A stretch of 64,000 nt of DNA from Caldilineaceae bacterium (GCA_022842065.1 JALHQH010000007.1:1-64000), one strand, 5' to 3'; positions 9,033 to 19,575 are shown, counted from the stretch's first letter. Made by a program: numbers and translations. Notes: generated from the sequence alone by a model not told the origin.

Positions 9033-10760
9033 TCACCGGCCCCAATCCACCATCTGTTCAGTCACATAGTCATAGTGCATGGCGACGTTGACGGGGAGTT
9101 GCCGTTGGTTGCTGCCATCGCTGTTCATCACCCAGAGGTGCCAGGGGCCGGCTTCGTTGGTGGCGGTGCGATTGCTCAAGAAGACAATCTGGCTGCCATC
9201 GGGGCTCCAGGCGGGGGCCACATTGCTGGGCAACTGATCGACCAATGCCGTGGCTGGGCGGGTGAGGCCAACGAGCCCACCGCCATCCTGGTTGATCGCG
9301 AAGATCTGGTAGTGGCTGCCCTGGCGCTGTTGGAAGACAATGCGGTCACCCGTGGGTTGCCAATCGGGATCCTGGTGGTATTGCCGTTTGATGTCAAAGT
9401 AGAGCTTGCGATTGGTATCCGCGGGCGTGTCTTGCGTGATCTGCAAACCCGCGCCGGATTGGTAGACAATGCCTGCCCCATTCCAGTCGGGGGCCATCGC
9501 GTCTTCGACCACGGCCAGGTCGCGGTAGTTGTTGCCATTGGGATCAATCCGCGCCAGTTTGCGGATATGATCTTTGCCCGTCTCTAACTCGGTGGTGTCG
9601 AAGGGGGTGAAGGGGAAACAGCGACCAGTCTCTTTGTCAATGTAACATTTGTTGAATTCGTCCCCGCGCGTAAAGACGATCCACTGGCCATCCGGGCTCC
9701 ACTTGGGGGAACGCAATAGTTCACGTTCACCAAAGATTTTGTGCTCATCGCTGCCATCACTGTTGATCAGATAGATGCCATTCTCCCCCCCGCCCCGTGT
9801 AAAGACCACACGGCTGCCATCCGGGCTGAGCGCTGGATCAAAGCCACTGGTCAAGGTTGTCAGCGCCCCACTGTCCAGCACATAGAGGTAAATCATCCCT
9901 CCTTGGCGATCTTGGAAGACCAACTTGCCGGTTAACCCGCCGGTTCCGACTGCGGTCGGTGCAGTGCTTGCGCTGGGCGCAGCCACGGCGGTGCGGTCGA
10001 TCGGTTCCGCACTGCCGGCGGCAGCGGTGGCCGCGCCGGCAATAAAAGGTGAAGCCACCCAACCCAGGGCCGTTGTGGCTGGCGGCAAGGCAATTTGGGT
10101 CCAGGCGCCATCACTGTTCTGCGCAAGGATCGTGACTGCTTGGTCTGGCAGGACCTTCCCGATGATGCTAAAGTCCAGGCCAGGGCCGCTGCGCACATTA
10201 AGGCGCGCCCCATCGGTAACAATGCGAGCACCGGTACTTGCCATATTATCTGCCGTGGCAACGGTTGCCGCTGGCGCGGCGGTGGTTGGTTGCGCCGTTG
10301 CCGCGACCGCATCGGCCAGTGGCGTCGGCTCTACAATCGGCGCTGTCGTGGGCACGATCGGGATAATGGTGCGCTCCTCAGTGGGCAACGCCTGCCGGTA
10401 GAAGGCGATGAGCTGTGCCTCGGCTGCCCAGCCGGCCATTTGGGTTGCCGTGGTCACATAGAGCCACGCACCATCCGTCGTGCGTTTGGTGGCCACCAAG
10501 CGTGTGCCGGCCGGCACTTGGGCGACTTCACTGCCATCGCTCTGATAGAGGGTGGCCCCATGCCCACCAGCGATCACCACTAAGGCCTCGGCTGGGATAG
10601 TCGGCATGGGGGTCGGGGCCGTCGTTTGCGCGGCCACAAAGGTCGTCGGCCAGGCCAGGATCAAAACAAAGAGCCCAATGCCGAGCAAGCTGGCCTTACG
10701 TAAGCTGGTGATGGGGTGATAACCGGGAAGATGATAAAAGCGTAAAGGTTTGTTTTGCAT
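9033..10760 (-). CDS. Secreted SH3b-domain protein with TolB-like (PD40) beta-propeller
   Basis: 575 residues. The N-terminus has a basic start and a hydrophobic segment (about residues 24-43) ending AWPTTFVAAQ, consistent with a signal peptide or anchor. Two SH3b-like domains follow: residues about 60-125, and about 180-245 with ARLNVRSGPGLDFSIIGKV. They are separated by Thr/Ala/Pro-rich linkers. The C-terminal 300 residues contain TolB/PD40 propeller blades such as ALSPDGSRVVFTR, KWSPDGQWIVFTRG and AWSPDGSQIVFLSNR. The domain set suggests binding to cell wall or extracellular polymers. It lies downstream of the membrane fusion protein at 10829-12250 on the same strand with a 68-nt gap, so the two may be co-transcribed. 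No catalytic residues were identified. Confidence 0.85.
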   Translation of the reverse strand: MQNKPLRFYHLPGYHPITSLRKASLLGIGLFVLILAWPTTFVAAQTTAPTPMPTIPAEALVVIAGGHGATLYQSDGSEVAQVPAGTRLVATKRTTDGAWLYVTTATQMAGWAAEAQLIAFYRQALPTEERTIIPIVPTTAPIVEPTPLADAVAATAQPTTAAPAATVATADNMASTGARIVTDGARLNVRSGPGLDFSIIGKVLPDQAVTILAQNSDGAWTQIALPPATTALGWVASPFIAGAATAAAGSAEPIDRTAVAAPSASTAPTAVGTGGLTGKLVFQDRQGGMIYLYVLDSGALTTLTSGFDPALSPDGSRVVFTRGGGENGIYLINSDGSDEHKIFGERELLRSPKWSPDGQWIVFTRGDEFNKCYIDKETGRCFPFTPFDTTELETGKDHIRKLARIDPNGNNYRDLAVVEDAMAPDWNGAGIVYQSGAGLQITQDTPADTNRKLYFDIKRQYHQDPDWQPTGDRIVFQQRQGSHYQIFAINQDGGGLVGLTRPATALVDQLPSNVAPAWSPDGSQIVFLSNRTATNEAGPWHLWVMNSDGSNQRQLPVNVAMHYDYVTEQMVDWGR

Positions 10761-10828
10761 GCCATTGTTCTATTGATAGGCGGGGTTGCGCTGTTCCTTG
10801 GTTGCAGGCCGCGCAACCCCTTGCGATG

Positions 10829-12250
10829 TTAGTTTGTGCCCGTCACTTCGACGGTTGTCGTCACTTCTGCGCTGGCGGCGATGGTGGGGGCTGCGGTCGG
10901 TGCGACTTTTGTTGGTGCTGGCAAGGTGCTGTTGACTGTGGTCTCTGCTGTATCAAAGCGGGCCGTTGCCGTCATGCCGGGTAACAAGCCATCGAGATCT
11001 TCGTCGGTAAAGTGCAAGGTGACCGGGTAGGTCACCAGGCCGGTGCTGTCATCACTGACGGGGACAATCAGATCGATCTTGCCGGTGAAGGCGCGCCCTG
11101 GCAAGGCATAGACTGAAACGGCCGCCTCTTCCCCGACCGCGATCAGGGGGATCTCTCTTTGCTCGACATTGACCACAAGCTTCAACTGCGTGGTATCTGC
11201 CAAGGTGACCACGGCGGTGCCGGCACTGGCCTGTTCACCGGATTCGACATTGACGGCCAGGACAGTGCCGGCAATCGGTGCCGTCACTTGGGCATTTTCC
11301 AAGTCAATGCGGGCTTGTTCCAGACCGATCAGCGCCTGTTCGACACCAATCTCGGCCAAGCGCAGTGCATTTTCATTGGGGCCTTTCTGAATCTTGGTCA
11401 GATTGGCTTCTGCATCAGCCAGATTGGCACGCGCCGAGGCCAATTCGGCCGACGTGGGCTTTTTCTCGAGTTCGTTGAGGGCATCCTGGGCATTTTGGGC
11501 ACCGGCAAGGGCAGATTGGAGGGCAGACGGTTTGGCTGGTTCGGTGGTTTCTTCGTAGGCCGCTTTGGCGGATTCATAACTAATGGTTGCTTGCTGAAGC
11601 GCGGCCGACTCGGGGCGGGTGCCGGCTTCGGGCATCCAGGCAATCTGATCATAGGCGCGTTGTGCTTCTTGCAGGTTAATCTCGGCCTGGCGCAGGGATG
11701 CCTGATCTTGGGTCAGGCGCGCTTGGGTGGGGCCGGCTTTGAGTTCATTATAGGCGGCCAAGGCGGCGGCGGCATTATTGCTGGCTGCATTTAGTTGTTC
11801 CTCGGTGGGGCCGGCTTCGACTACCGCCAAATTTTCCTGGGCCAGCAGATAGTTGGCTTCGGCCAGCGCGATATCAACTTCGTCGACTTCTTCATTGAGT
11901 TGGGCCAGCCCAATCCGGGCCGACTCCAGGTCCATCTCGGCGGCTTGAACAGCCCACTCTAACTTGGTCGTATCGAGCGAAACTAGCAGGTCGCCGACCG
12001 CAACTTGGTCGCCGACCTCAACCAATACTTCCGCAACGATGCCACTCGACATCAACACAACTTGTTGATTTTCTTCTAATTCGATGCGGCCGACGCCGCT
12101 TGGGGGCTTCGTCGTGCCACTTTGCAGAAAGGGGCGCGCCAGATCAGCCGCGGCTAGTGGCACAAAGCCTGCACTGTTGATAAGCACGAGCAGCCCGACC
12201 ATTCCGAATAAAATAAAATGCCGGCTGCGCATTTGCGACAAAATCTTCAT
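10829..12250 (-). CDS. HlyD-family membrane fusion protein (periplasmic adaptor-like)
   Basis: 473 residues with an N-terminal membrane anchor (about residues 12-36). A lipoyl/biotinyl half-motif follows (GIVAEVLVEVGDQVAVGDLLVSLDTTKLE), then a very long Ala/Glu/Leu-rich coiled coil (about residues 110-300). The second lipoyl half is AQVTAPIAGTVLAVNVESGEQASAGTAVV, followed by a beta-barrel and a membrane-proximal domain. This is the standard adaptor order for ABC or RND exporters. No ATPase or permease is adjacent; the downstream neighbour is the SH3b/propeller protein. The C-terminal 50 residues are a Thr/Ala/Pro-rich tail. An AAGGAG site precedes the ATG. The export substrate is unknown. Confidence 0.9.
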   Translation of the reverse strand: MKILSQMRSRHFILFGMVGLLVLINSAGFVPLAAADLARPFLQSGTTKPPSGVGRIELEENQQVVLMSSGIVAEVLVEVGDQVAVGDLLVSLDTTKLEWAVQAAEMDLESARIGLAQLNEEVDEVDIALAEANYLLAQENLAVVEAGPTEEQLNAASNNAAAALAAYNELKAGPTQARLTQDQASLRQAEINLQEAQRAYDQIAWMPEAGTRPESAALQQATISYESAKAAYEETTEPAKPSALQSALAGAQNAQDALNELEKKPTSAELASARANLADAEANLTKIQKGPNENALRLAEIGVEQALIGLEQARIDLENAQVTAPIAGTVLAVNVESGEQASAGTAVVTLADTTQLKLVVNVEQREIPLIAVGEEAAVSVYALPGRAFTGKIDLIVPVSDDSTGLVTYPVTLHFTDEDLDGLLPGMTATARFDTAETTVNSTLPAPTKVAPTAAPTIAASAEVTTTVEVTGTN

Positions 12251-12905
12251 ACTTTTTGCTCCTTTGGTTTAGATTTGCCCGTTGCGTGCATACCCAGTGC
12301 GTACCCAGTTCATGCATAACGGCGCGTGCGTAATGGCGAGTTTGAACAGAAAGATGCCCATTGGCTTGCATATTTGCATGAGGTCTACCATTACAACGGG
12401 CAAGCCTGTGTTGACGAACCCTGATTACCGAGCCCTGATTACCGAGCCCTGATTAACAAATCCCTGTTTAATAATCCCTGGGGAAAATGTTGAGGATAGC
12501 TTACTATAAATGTAGTATAGCCCTTGCTGTCTATCCGTGCAAGCTGCAAAAAAGTAGATGTTGACTTCTTATATAAGCCGATAAGTGGCTGGGCAGTGTA
12601 AAATAACCGGATAACATCGCCTGAAGAATGGATGCTGGCCTTAAAAAGTCAGCAATCTGCAAGCACGTCCAAAAATAGTGAATACTTTTTCTGCGTAATA
12701 AGGCTGATGGATCTGCTAAAGGTATTGTCATGATGCGTCCTTTGTCGCTTTGTCACTCCCCACAAATGTGCTAAGCTAATAGGCCTAAAATTGATGGTTT
12801 GGCGTATTAATTTACAACAGTTGCTGTACTGTCTGCTCTGCGCTATCCGAATATACAGGCCAGCTGCCGCCATCGCTGTCCCAGGCAAATATAAACAATT
12901 TCCGT
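12251..12905. other. Gene-free divergent intergenic region
   Basis: This 655-nt stretch separates two divergently oriented genes and should contain both promoters. It holds a short direct repeat, CCCTGATTACCGAG, in tandem at about 12419-12450 with a degenerate third copy, and an AT-rich stretch from 12460 to 12560. Reading frames inside it lack recognisable features. No operator was identified. Confidence 0.5.
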
Positions 12906-15110
12906 ATGGAACAACTGCTCGCATTCGTTAAATCCTACTTCCTGTTGTTGCTTCCGCTTAGCCTTGGTCTGCTTGTAATGGCTGTGCTGGCGATCCGCTT
13001 AATTGTCGCCAGTGTACAACAACGCGAAGCGCAATTACTGGCAGATGAACGGATGACGCGCTTACAAGAGGTGAATAAGCAGTTACAACAGACCCTGACC
13101 GCATTGCACGCCCAGGTCTGGTATCTGGATACCGAAGCGCGCGTGGTTAATTACAATACCGTCGTCAAGACCTTGATGCAGATGGCCCCCCTACAAGCGC
13201 GGGGCCGGACGATGATGTCTTTTCTACCCTACTGGGACGATCCCGAGGCGCGCCATCAAGAGAATTTGGCAGTAATTCGCACCGGGGAAGCGCGCTTTGG
13301 CACCATTGAGTGCTACACGAGCAACAATCAAACGCACTGGGTTACGGTTGATCGGATCCCGTCGTATGATGACGCGGGTGCGATCGACGGCTTAATGATC
13401 TTCATTTACGATATCTCGGCGCTGAAAGAGACGGAACATGAGCTGCGCCGTGCCCAACATGAATTGGAGCGGCGCGTCGCCGAGCGGACGGCTGAGCTGT
13501 GTGAGATTAATGGCCGTCTACAGCAGGAAGTGGAGGAACGCCGCAACGCTGAACATGCCCTGCGTGAAAGCGAAGAACGGCTGGAACTCGCGCTGCGCGG
13601 GGCCGATTTGGGTTTCTGGGATGTCGATCTAGTGACCGGCCAGACGGTCTATAACGAACGGTGGGCGGCCATCCGCGGCTATACGCTACACGAGTTTGAC
13701 GGCAATGCGCGCCATTGGCAGCAGGATGTCCATCCCGATGATCTGGCAGCGCTCGAAGCGATGATGATGGGCCATCTTTATGGTTCACTCGCCTACTTTG
13801 AACATGAGTACCGAGTCCAAACCCGCACGGGGAATTGGCGTTGGGTACGCTCGCGCGGCAAAGTAGTGCGCCGCAACCAGAAGGGGCACCCCTTGCGGTT
13901 TGCCGGCACCCAAATCGATATTACTGAAGTAAAACTACTGGAACATCAGCTTTTGCAGGCGCAGAAGATGGAGGCGGTGGGGCGGTTGGCTGGTGGCGTT
14001 GCCCACGATTTTAATAACATCCTCACCGTGATCATGAGCTATAGTGAATTGACCATGCGCCAACTTAAAACAAATGATCGACTCTATAGCCGGCTCAATG
14101 AAATTCGCAAGGCGTCTGAACGCGCTGCCAAACTCACCCGGCAACTACTCACTTTTAGCCGCAGTGAAGTAACCTCACCAGTTGTGCTCGATCTCAATCG
14201 GCTGATTGTGGACATCGAAGCAATGTTGCAACGTCTGATCGGTGAGCAGATTGATCTACGCCTTACTCTTGCGCCAGGCTTGGGGGCGGTGCGTGCTGAT
14301 TTTGGCCATCTCGAACAGGTGCTACTCAATCTGGTGGTTAATGCGCGCGACGCGATGCCGGAAGGTGGCCTCTTGCAGATTGAAACGATGATGGTTGGGA
14401 TTGACCAAATTTCGGCTTTGTCGGCGGCGGAGCAGACCAGTGAGCACACCAGTGCGCATAACAGTGACCAATATGTCGCGCTGATTGTGACCGATACCGG
14501 TTGTGGGATGGATGCACAAACCCAAGCCCATATCTTTGAGCCTTTTTTCACCACCAAGGGGCCTGGGAAAGGGACTGGATTGGGACTCTCCACGGTTTTT
14601 GGCATTGTCAAACAAAATCATGGTCTGATCGAGGTCGAGAGCGATGCGGGCCGCGGTGCGACCTTCAAACTCTATTTTCCCTGTGTCCATGGTGAGCGTC
14701 CCAGCGTGCCGGTCACTGTGCCGTTTGTCAATGAACGGGGCGGTAGTGAAACAATTCTCCTGGTGGAGGATGAAGAACAGATTCGTAGCCTCGCCTCTGG
14801 TGCATTGCAAGCCGCTGGCTATACTGTGCTGAGCGCGGCTGATGGTTATGAAGCCTTGCACGTTAGCACCCAACACCATGGGGTCATTGATCTAATCGTG
14901 ACCGATGTCGTGATGCCAGGAATGAGTGGCGTCAACCTTTCCAACCAGGTGGTCGCATTGCGTCCGCTGACAAAAGTGCTTTATATCTCCGGCTACACCG
15001 ACGGCGAATTGCGTAAATATGATACGCCAGATGACCAGTATGCTTTTCTCCCCAAACCCTTTACACCGGCCTTACTGACCAACCGTGTGCGCCAACTCCT
15101 TGATGAATGA
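12906..15110 (+). CDS. Hybrid sensor histidine kinase (TM-PAS-PAS-HisKA-HATPase-REC)
   Basis: 734 residues. One N-terminal membrane helix (about residues 9-36) is followed by a PAS domain (about 45-175) and a coiled coil. A second PAS/PAC domain (about 215-345) contains FAGTQIDITEVKLLE. The dimerisation/phosphoacceptor helix has the H-box GRLAGGVAHDFNNILTVIM; the ATPase domain has NARDAMPEGG, DTGCGM and GKGTGLGLSTV. The C-terminal receiver domain (about 615-730) has ILLVEDEEQ, the phospho-Asp in DLIVTDVVMPG and the conserved Lys in LPKPFT. The single internal receiver implies phosphorelay to another protein or feedback control. Its stop overlaps the start of the MazG-like gene by 4 nt (ATGA), so the two are translationally coupled. 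Confidence 0.95.
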   Translation: MEQLLAFVKSYFLLLLPLSLGLLVMAVLAIRLIVASVQQREAQLLADERMTRLQEVNKQLQQTLTALHAQVWYLDTEARVVNYNTVVKTLMQMAPLQARGRTMMSFLPYWDDPEARHQENLAVIRTGEARFGTIECYTSNNQTHWVTVDRIPSYDDAGAIDGLMIFIYDISALKETEHELRRAQHELERRVAERTAELCEINGRLQQEVEERRNAEHALRESEERLELALRGADLGFWDVDLVTGQTVYNERWAAIRGYTLHEFDGNARHWQQDVHPDDLAALEAMMMGHLYGSLAYFEHEYRVQTRTGNWRWVRSRGKVVRRNQKGHPLRFAGTQIDITEVKLLEHQLLQAQKMEAVGRLAGGVAHDFNNILTVIMSYSELTMRQLKTNDRLYSRLNEIRKASERAAKLTRQLLTFSRSEVTSPVVLDLNRLIVDIEAMLQRLIGEQIDLRLTLAPGLGAVRADFGHLEQVLLNLVVNARDAMPEGGLLQIETMMVGIDQISALSAAEQTSEHTSAHNSDQYVALIVTDTGCGMDAQTQAHIFEPFFTTKGPGKGTGLGLSTVFGIVKQNHGLIEVESDAGRGATFKLYFPCVHGERPSVPVTVPFVNERGGSETILLVEDEEQIRSLASGALQAAGYTVLSAADGYEALHVSTQHHGVIDLIVTDVVMPGMSGVNLSNQVVALRPLTKVLYISGYTDGELRKYDTPDDQYAFLPKPFTPALLTNRVRQLLDE

Positions 15111-15463
15111 TGACGAATGAAAGAATTATGCAAAAGCCATTAGACATTTACCAGCGCGAATCGCGCAAAACCTGGTCACTGATCCACACTGATCATCCGA
15201 TTGTTTATCCCACCCTTGGCCTGGCCAACGAAGCGGGCGAAGTCGCCGGCAAGATCAAGAAGATCTTTCGCGACAAAGGGGGTGTGATTAGTGAAGCGGA
15301 CCGCCTTGCGCTGAAGGATGAACTCGGCGATGTGCTCTGGTATTTCACCCAGATCTGTACCGAACTCGACCTCACTTTGGAAGAAGTCGCCCAAGCAAAC
15401 CTGACTAAACTTTTCTCCCGTTTGGAGCGCGGGGTGATTAAGGGCGAAGGGGACCAGCGCTAG
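15107..15463 (+). CDS. MazG-like nucleotide pyrophosphohydrolase
   Basis: 118 residues matching the all-alpha NTP pyrophosphatase fold. The metal-binding pattern E-A-G-E-V-A-G-K-I-K-K is followed about 28 residues later by DELGDVLWYF, giving the ExxE...ExxD arrangement of MazG and dUTPase-like enzymes. The family hydrolyses non-canonical or excess NTPs to NMP and pyrophosphate. The start overlaps the stop of the upstream hybrid kinase (ATGA), suggesting one transcript. Coupling of a signalling kinase to nucleotide clean-up is unusual but may reflect simple operon packing. The exact nucleotide substrate cannot be deduced. Confidence 0.9.
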   Translation: MMTNERIMQKPLDIYQRESRKTWSLIHTDHPIVYPTLGLANEAGEVAGKIKKIFRDKGGVISEADRLALKDELGDVLWYFTQICTELDLTLEEVAQANLTKLFSRLERGVIKGEGDQR

Positions 15464-15678
15464 TCGTCCGCACCGAGCGCACTGCCGCCGCGAAAATAGC
15501 ATTACGCCAAATGCGGCAAGCAACCGCTGCTTTGGCGCGTCCGCCATCGGGACGACTGATACGACATTGGTATGATTGCCATAAGTGATTGTAAGCTAGA
15601 TTAAATTTCCGACAACATTCATTCTCATGTATGATGGGTCAAATCCATTGAAAATTTCATCTAGCTTATGCCGATAGG

Positions 15679-18600
15679 ATGCACTTTATGCAGCACCGTA
15701 TGTGGTCAATCGCCTTACTATTTTTTCTGCTCCTGCTTAGTGGTTGGGGTGTCACTGCCCGCTACAAAGCGTTGCAAGCCCAAGCAACGAGTACACAAAC
15801 CACTACCGCGACGACTTCCTGGGCGGCCACGAATCCTGGTGGTGGTGGTGCCTTTCACACGATTGGGGCTGGGCCAACCGGTATTATTGTCGCCGGCAGC
15901 GATCTCAGTGGGGCCTATGTCTCCGCCAATCGCGGGCAAAGTTGGTCGATCATCGGCTCATACCAGGGACTGACGATGCCGCAAGTGAATAGTGTCGGCT
16001 TTGACCCTAAAGCAGGCAATATTTTCTATTTGGGCACTGGCAGTGGCATCTTCCGGACGAGTGACGGCGGGGCAACGGTGCAAAAGGTCCAAACGCGTGC
16101 CACCACAGTCGATGGCTATCCTTCGGACGGCTATATTCTCGACATCGAATTCGCCCCCACCAACGAACTAATTGGCTACGCCGCTTGGCATCCCTATGGT
16201 GCCCAATGGGCTGATCACATTAACGCTAAAGCCGGTCAGATCTTCAAAACGACCGACCGTGGTCTCAACTGGAGCCGGATCAGCAATCAGACTTTGCCGG
16301 ACACCTTACGCATCACCAAACTGGTGCTTCATCCCAGTAATCCCAATTTGCTCTATCTGCTCTCCGGTCGCTCGCGCTTTGAGACTGGTGATCAAGCGAT
16401 CTATCGCAGTGTGGATGGCGGGGTCAATTGGACGCAGTTGGCACCAAATCTAAATCGCATTGTGGATCTGGCGTTGGCGCACCATAGCCCCAATACGCTC
16501 TATCTAACGACCGATAATCTTTATGATGAAACCCATTGGCCGCAAGATTGTGCGGCCCCGGAGACGACCGGCTCACTCTATCGCAGCGATGATGGAGGGA
16601 ACAGTTGGACAAAGTTAGTTGATCGCTCGGGCACGCTCTGGGTGGATCGTGATGATCAGTTCGCGGTGCGGCTGATCGAACTGGGCCATCAAAAGAGCTG
16701 GAATGATGCTTGCCGTGGGCTGTGGGAATCGACCGATCGGGGGCTAACCTGGAGCCAAGTGCCGGGTTATCTCGATTGGAATGGTGGCTGGTTCGACAAA
16801 GATGGGATCTATGAGTTGAGTTTTGAAGGGCCGGTCCACACGTTGGGCGAAGATTTGTCTGATCCGGACACCTTACTTTGGGTCGATAGTTTTGCCTATG
16901 CCACCTTTGACGATGGCCGCCATTTTACCACACTGAGCACGCGGCAACTGGCCAATGGCCGTTGGCGCTCAACCGGCCATGACAATGTGGTCGCCCGCGA
17001 TCTGGTTATTAGCCCCGTCGATGGCAACCATCTCTACGCCGGGTACGATGACCTTGGTTGTTGGCATAGCCCGGATGCGGGCAGCAGTTGGCAGGAATGC
17101 AATGACAGTGACAATAAGCACCAGCCCAACACCACAGCGTTGTTGGCTGATCCAAGCCGCTTGGGTGTGCTCTGGTCCGCCCAAAGTGACGACATTCTGG
17201 GCAACAATGGCGAGGTGCTCCCCCAAGCCCTACTGCGCAGCAACGATCATGGGCAGACGTGGAGCCTTTCTAATGCCGGCTTAGCGGTTGGCCCGATTTC
17301 CGGCCTGGCGGTGGACAGTACCAGCCCCGCGACAAACCGCACGCTGTTTGTCACCGCCAACCAAGATGTCTATCGCAGCCAGGATGATGGCCGCCAATGG
17401 ACCATGGTTTTGGATTGTAATGGCTGTTGGTTTACAGGGGTGGATCGCGTAAACGCCAACCTCGTCTATGCGGGGGGCAACGCCGGCTTTTTCCGTTCGA
17501 CCCAAGGGGGCGCGGCCGGCTCCTGGGCGGCGATCAACCCGCCCACCGGCGCGGCTTGGCGTTGTGTCGATCCAGAATTAGGCAATGGCGATGATTGCCA
17601 ACCCGAGAAAGGGTGGTACGATGACGCCTGGGTCGGCATTCATGATATTGAGACAGTTGCACTGCAGCCCAATACCGTCTATATCACTGTCTTTAGCCCC
17701 TATGATCTTAGCAACCCCAATACACCGAATGACCTTGTCCCCATGGGAGGACTTTATCGCAGCCGCGATGGAGGCGTCACCTGGCAACAACTGCTACCGC
17801 AGTACTATCGTCATCACCTGCGCCATGTCGCCATCTCGCCGGTTGATCCGAATGTGATCTACGTCACCTCGTCCAGCTCTTCCTGCTGTGGCGGGAGCCC
17901 AACCAATTCGCACGGTCTCCTGCGCAGCACGGATGGCGGCGCGACTTGGGGACAAGAGAATGCTGGACTCGCCTGGCCCTTTGCCCGCGCCGTTGCCATC
18001 AATGTCCAGACGCCCAACTTAGTCTGGATCGGCTCATCGGGGGCCGGTTTTCAGCAGCGTTTGTTCACTGATTTGCCCGCCCCCACCGCGACCCCAACCA
18101 ACTCGGCACCGACCATGACGCCGACCCCTGTACCCCCCACCGCAACGCCGACCCCTCTACCCCCCACCGCAACGCCGACCCCTCTACCCCCCACCGCAAC
18201 GCCAACCGCGACCCCGACCGCGACCCCGACAAGCGGTAGCCCAATTAATAACTTGATCCAAAATGGCGACTTTACGCAGGGGATCGCGCCCTGGCATGGG
18301 GGGACCGATAGCACGGCACTGGTGGTACGCAATGGCGCGCTTTGTCTGGATCGACCGGCGACAGCGATCAACCCGGCTGATGCGCAGATCGGACAGTATG
18401 GCCTCGCGTTGCAAAGAGGGCAGCACTATCGCGTGCGTTTTGTCATGGCGGCCACTACAAATGCAGCCGTCACGCTGATCCTCGGCACCAGCCAGGCCCC
18501 TTGGGTGCGTTATTTTGCCCCAGCCGTTAACCTTACCGCTACACGTCAAAGCTTTGAATTTACCTTTAAAATGCAAAAGCCAACTGATCGGAACGCGATC

Positions 18601-19428
18601 TTCACCTTTCACTTGGGCGGGAGTGGGGCCGCGACCTTCTGCTTGGATGATGTTGTGGTGGAAAAGCTGTCCGGCCCTGCTACCCCCACCCCAACACCAA
18701 CTCCGATATTGGGCAGCATCAATGGGTTAGTGATTGATGAGGGGAGCAAGCAAGCGCTCAATCAAGTTGCGGTAACCGCGTACCGCCTCAATGGCCGTCA
18801 ATGGGTCAAAGTCGCAACCACCAAGAGCGCTGCCGACGGTACTTATCAATTGCTGAACTTGGCGGCGGGTGACTATCGCCTCTTCTTCAAGCTGAATAAA
18901 TATAAAAGTGAATATTACGATAATGCAGCCAAAATTTCGCTGGCGCGTACGGTCACACTGAACAGCGGTCAAATCGTCAGCCCCATTAATGTGGCGTTGG
19001 TGCGCAGCCGGGTATTGAATGGTAGCCAAAGTGATCCTGCCACCACGGGTAATCTTCAAGTCCAGTTGTTGAACCCGTCTGCGGCGACAACTGACGCAAC
19101 CTTTACTCTCTATCAACTGCCCGGCTGGCAGCCACGCACCACCGCCACCGACAATGGCCCCGCCACCTGTGAATCACTTGCCTCGCTGGGTAACGGGGCG
19201 CGCTGGTCACAGGCCGCCCCGCTTGTGTTGGGCGAGTGGGTAGACGAAGGGGTCGCGGCGCAGAGCATCGGTTGGGATCTGCCGCGCGGCTGTTGGTATT
19301 TGACCGTTGAAATCGCCAGCGGTGCGACGGTGACCAGCTCGGTCATTGGCATCGACAGCGGGGTGGAGCCGGTGGTACTGGTGATGACGCCCGTGCAAAC
19401 GCTCTACCTGCCCTGGGTGATGCGTTAA
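15679..19428 (+). CDS. Large secreted Asp-box (BNR/sortilin-like, GH74-type) beta-propeller protein
   Basis: 1249 residues. A signal peptide covers residues 1-25 (hydrophobic ALLFFLLLLSGWG). Residues about 45-780 carry around eleven Asp-box repeats of the S-x-D-x-G-x-T-W type, for example TSDGGATV, STDRGLTW, SNDHGQTW, SRDGGVTW and STDGGATW, which build two beta-propellers as in family 74 xyloglucanases and sortilins. A Pro/Thr linker follows (18080-18235), then a carbohydrate-binding-like jelly roll (NLIQNGDFTQGIAPWHGG) and a second Thr-Pro linker. A carboxypeptidase-regulatory-like domain (GLVIDEGSKQALNQVAVTAYR) precedes a C-terminal beta domain. A xyloglucanase-like activity is possible, but the catalytic Asp pair was not verified. 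It could be an adhesion or sensing protein instead. Confidence 0.82.
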   Translation: MHFMQHRMWSIALLFFLLLLSGWGVTARYKALQAQATSTQTTTATTSWAATNPGGGGAFHTIGAGPTGIIVAGSDLSGAYVSANRGQSWSIIGSYQGLTMPQVNSVGFDPKAGNIFYLGTGSGIFRTSDGGATVQKVQTRATTVDGYPSDGYILDIEFAPTNELIGYAAWHPYGAQWADHINAKAGQIFKTTDRGLNWSRISNQTLPDTLRITKLVLHPSNPNLLYLLSGRSRFETGDQAIYRSVDGGVNWTQLAPNLNRIVDLALAHHSPNTLYLTTDNLYDETHWPQDCAAPETTGSLYRSDDGGNSWTKLVDRSGTLWVDRDDQFAVRLIELGHQKSWNDACRGLWESTDRGLTWSQVPGYLDWNGGWFDKDGIYELSFEGPVHTLGEDLSDPDTLLWVDSFAYATFDDGRHFTTLSTRQLANGRWRSTGHDNVVARDLVISPVDGNHLYAGYDDLGCWHSPDAGSSWQECNDSDNKHQPNTTALLADPSRLGVLWSAQSDDILGNNGEVLPQALLRSNDHGQTWSLSNAGLAVGPISGLAVDSTSPATNRTLFVTANQDVYRSQDDGRQWTMVLDCNGCWFTGVDRVNANLVYAGGNAGFFRSTQGGAAGSWAAINPPTGAAWRCVDPELGNGDDCQPEKGWYDDAWVGIHDIETVALQPNTVYITVFSPYDLSNPNTPNDLVPMGGLYRSRDGGVTWQQLLPQYYRHHLRHVAISPVDPNVIYVTSSSSSCCGGSPTNSHGLLRSTDGGATWGQENAGLAWPFARAVAINVQTPNLVWIGSSGAGFQQRLFTDLPAPTATPTNSAPTMTPTPVPPTATPTPLPPTATPTPLPPTATPTATPTATPTSGSPINNLIQNGDFTQGIAPWHGGTDSTALVVRNGALCLDRPATAINPADAQIGQYGLALQRGQHYRVRFVMAATTNAAVTLILGTSQAPWVRYFAPAVNLTATRQSFEFTFKMQKPTDRNAIFTFHLGGSGAATFCLDDVVVEKLSGPATPTPTPTPILGSINGLVIDEGSKQALNQVAVTAYRLNGRQWVKVATTKSAADGTYQLLNLAAGDYRLFFKLNKYKSEYYDNAAKISLARTVTLNSGQIVSPINVALVRSRVLNGSQSDPATTGNLQVQLLNPSAATTDATFTLYQLPGWQPRTTATDNGPATCESLASLGNGARWSQAAPLVLGEWVDEGVAAQSIGWDLPRGCWYLTVEIASGATVTSSVIGIDSGVEPVVLVMTPVQTLYLPWVMR

Positions 19429-19575
19429 GCGCGGCGACTGCGGTTGAAGTACAAATAACCGTAGTCCGGATTTGTCAAATTGAATCATCAGCCAGTAAAT
19501 TAACAGGACAAACAATCGATCACCATTGCCGTCGATCGAATCCATCATGACTGTCCAAAAAAGGATACAGTAATA

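Noticed and set aside
11159..11794. Long plus-strand frame opposite the HlyD-family gene
   Set aside because: Composition is biased Gly/Phe/Gln-rich as expected for the complement of an Ala/Glu/Leu coiled coil; the minus-strand gene has clear domains.
12649..12924. Minus-strand frame in the 12.3-12.9 kb gap
   Set aside because: No domain features, overlaps the start of the hybrid kinase and lacks a good ribosome binding site.
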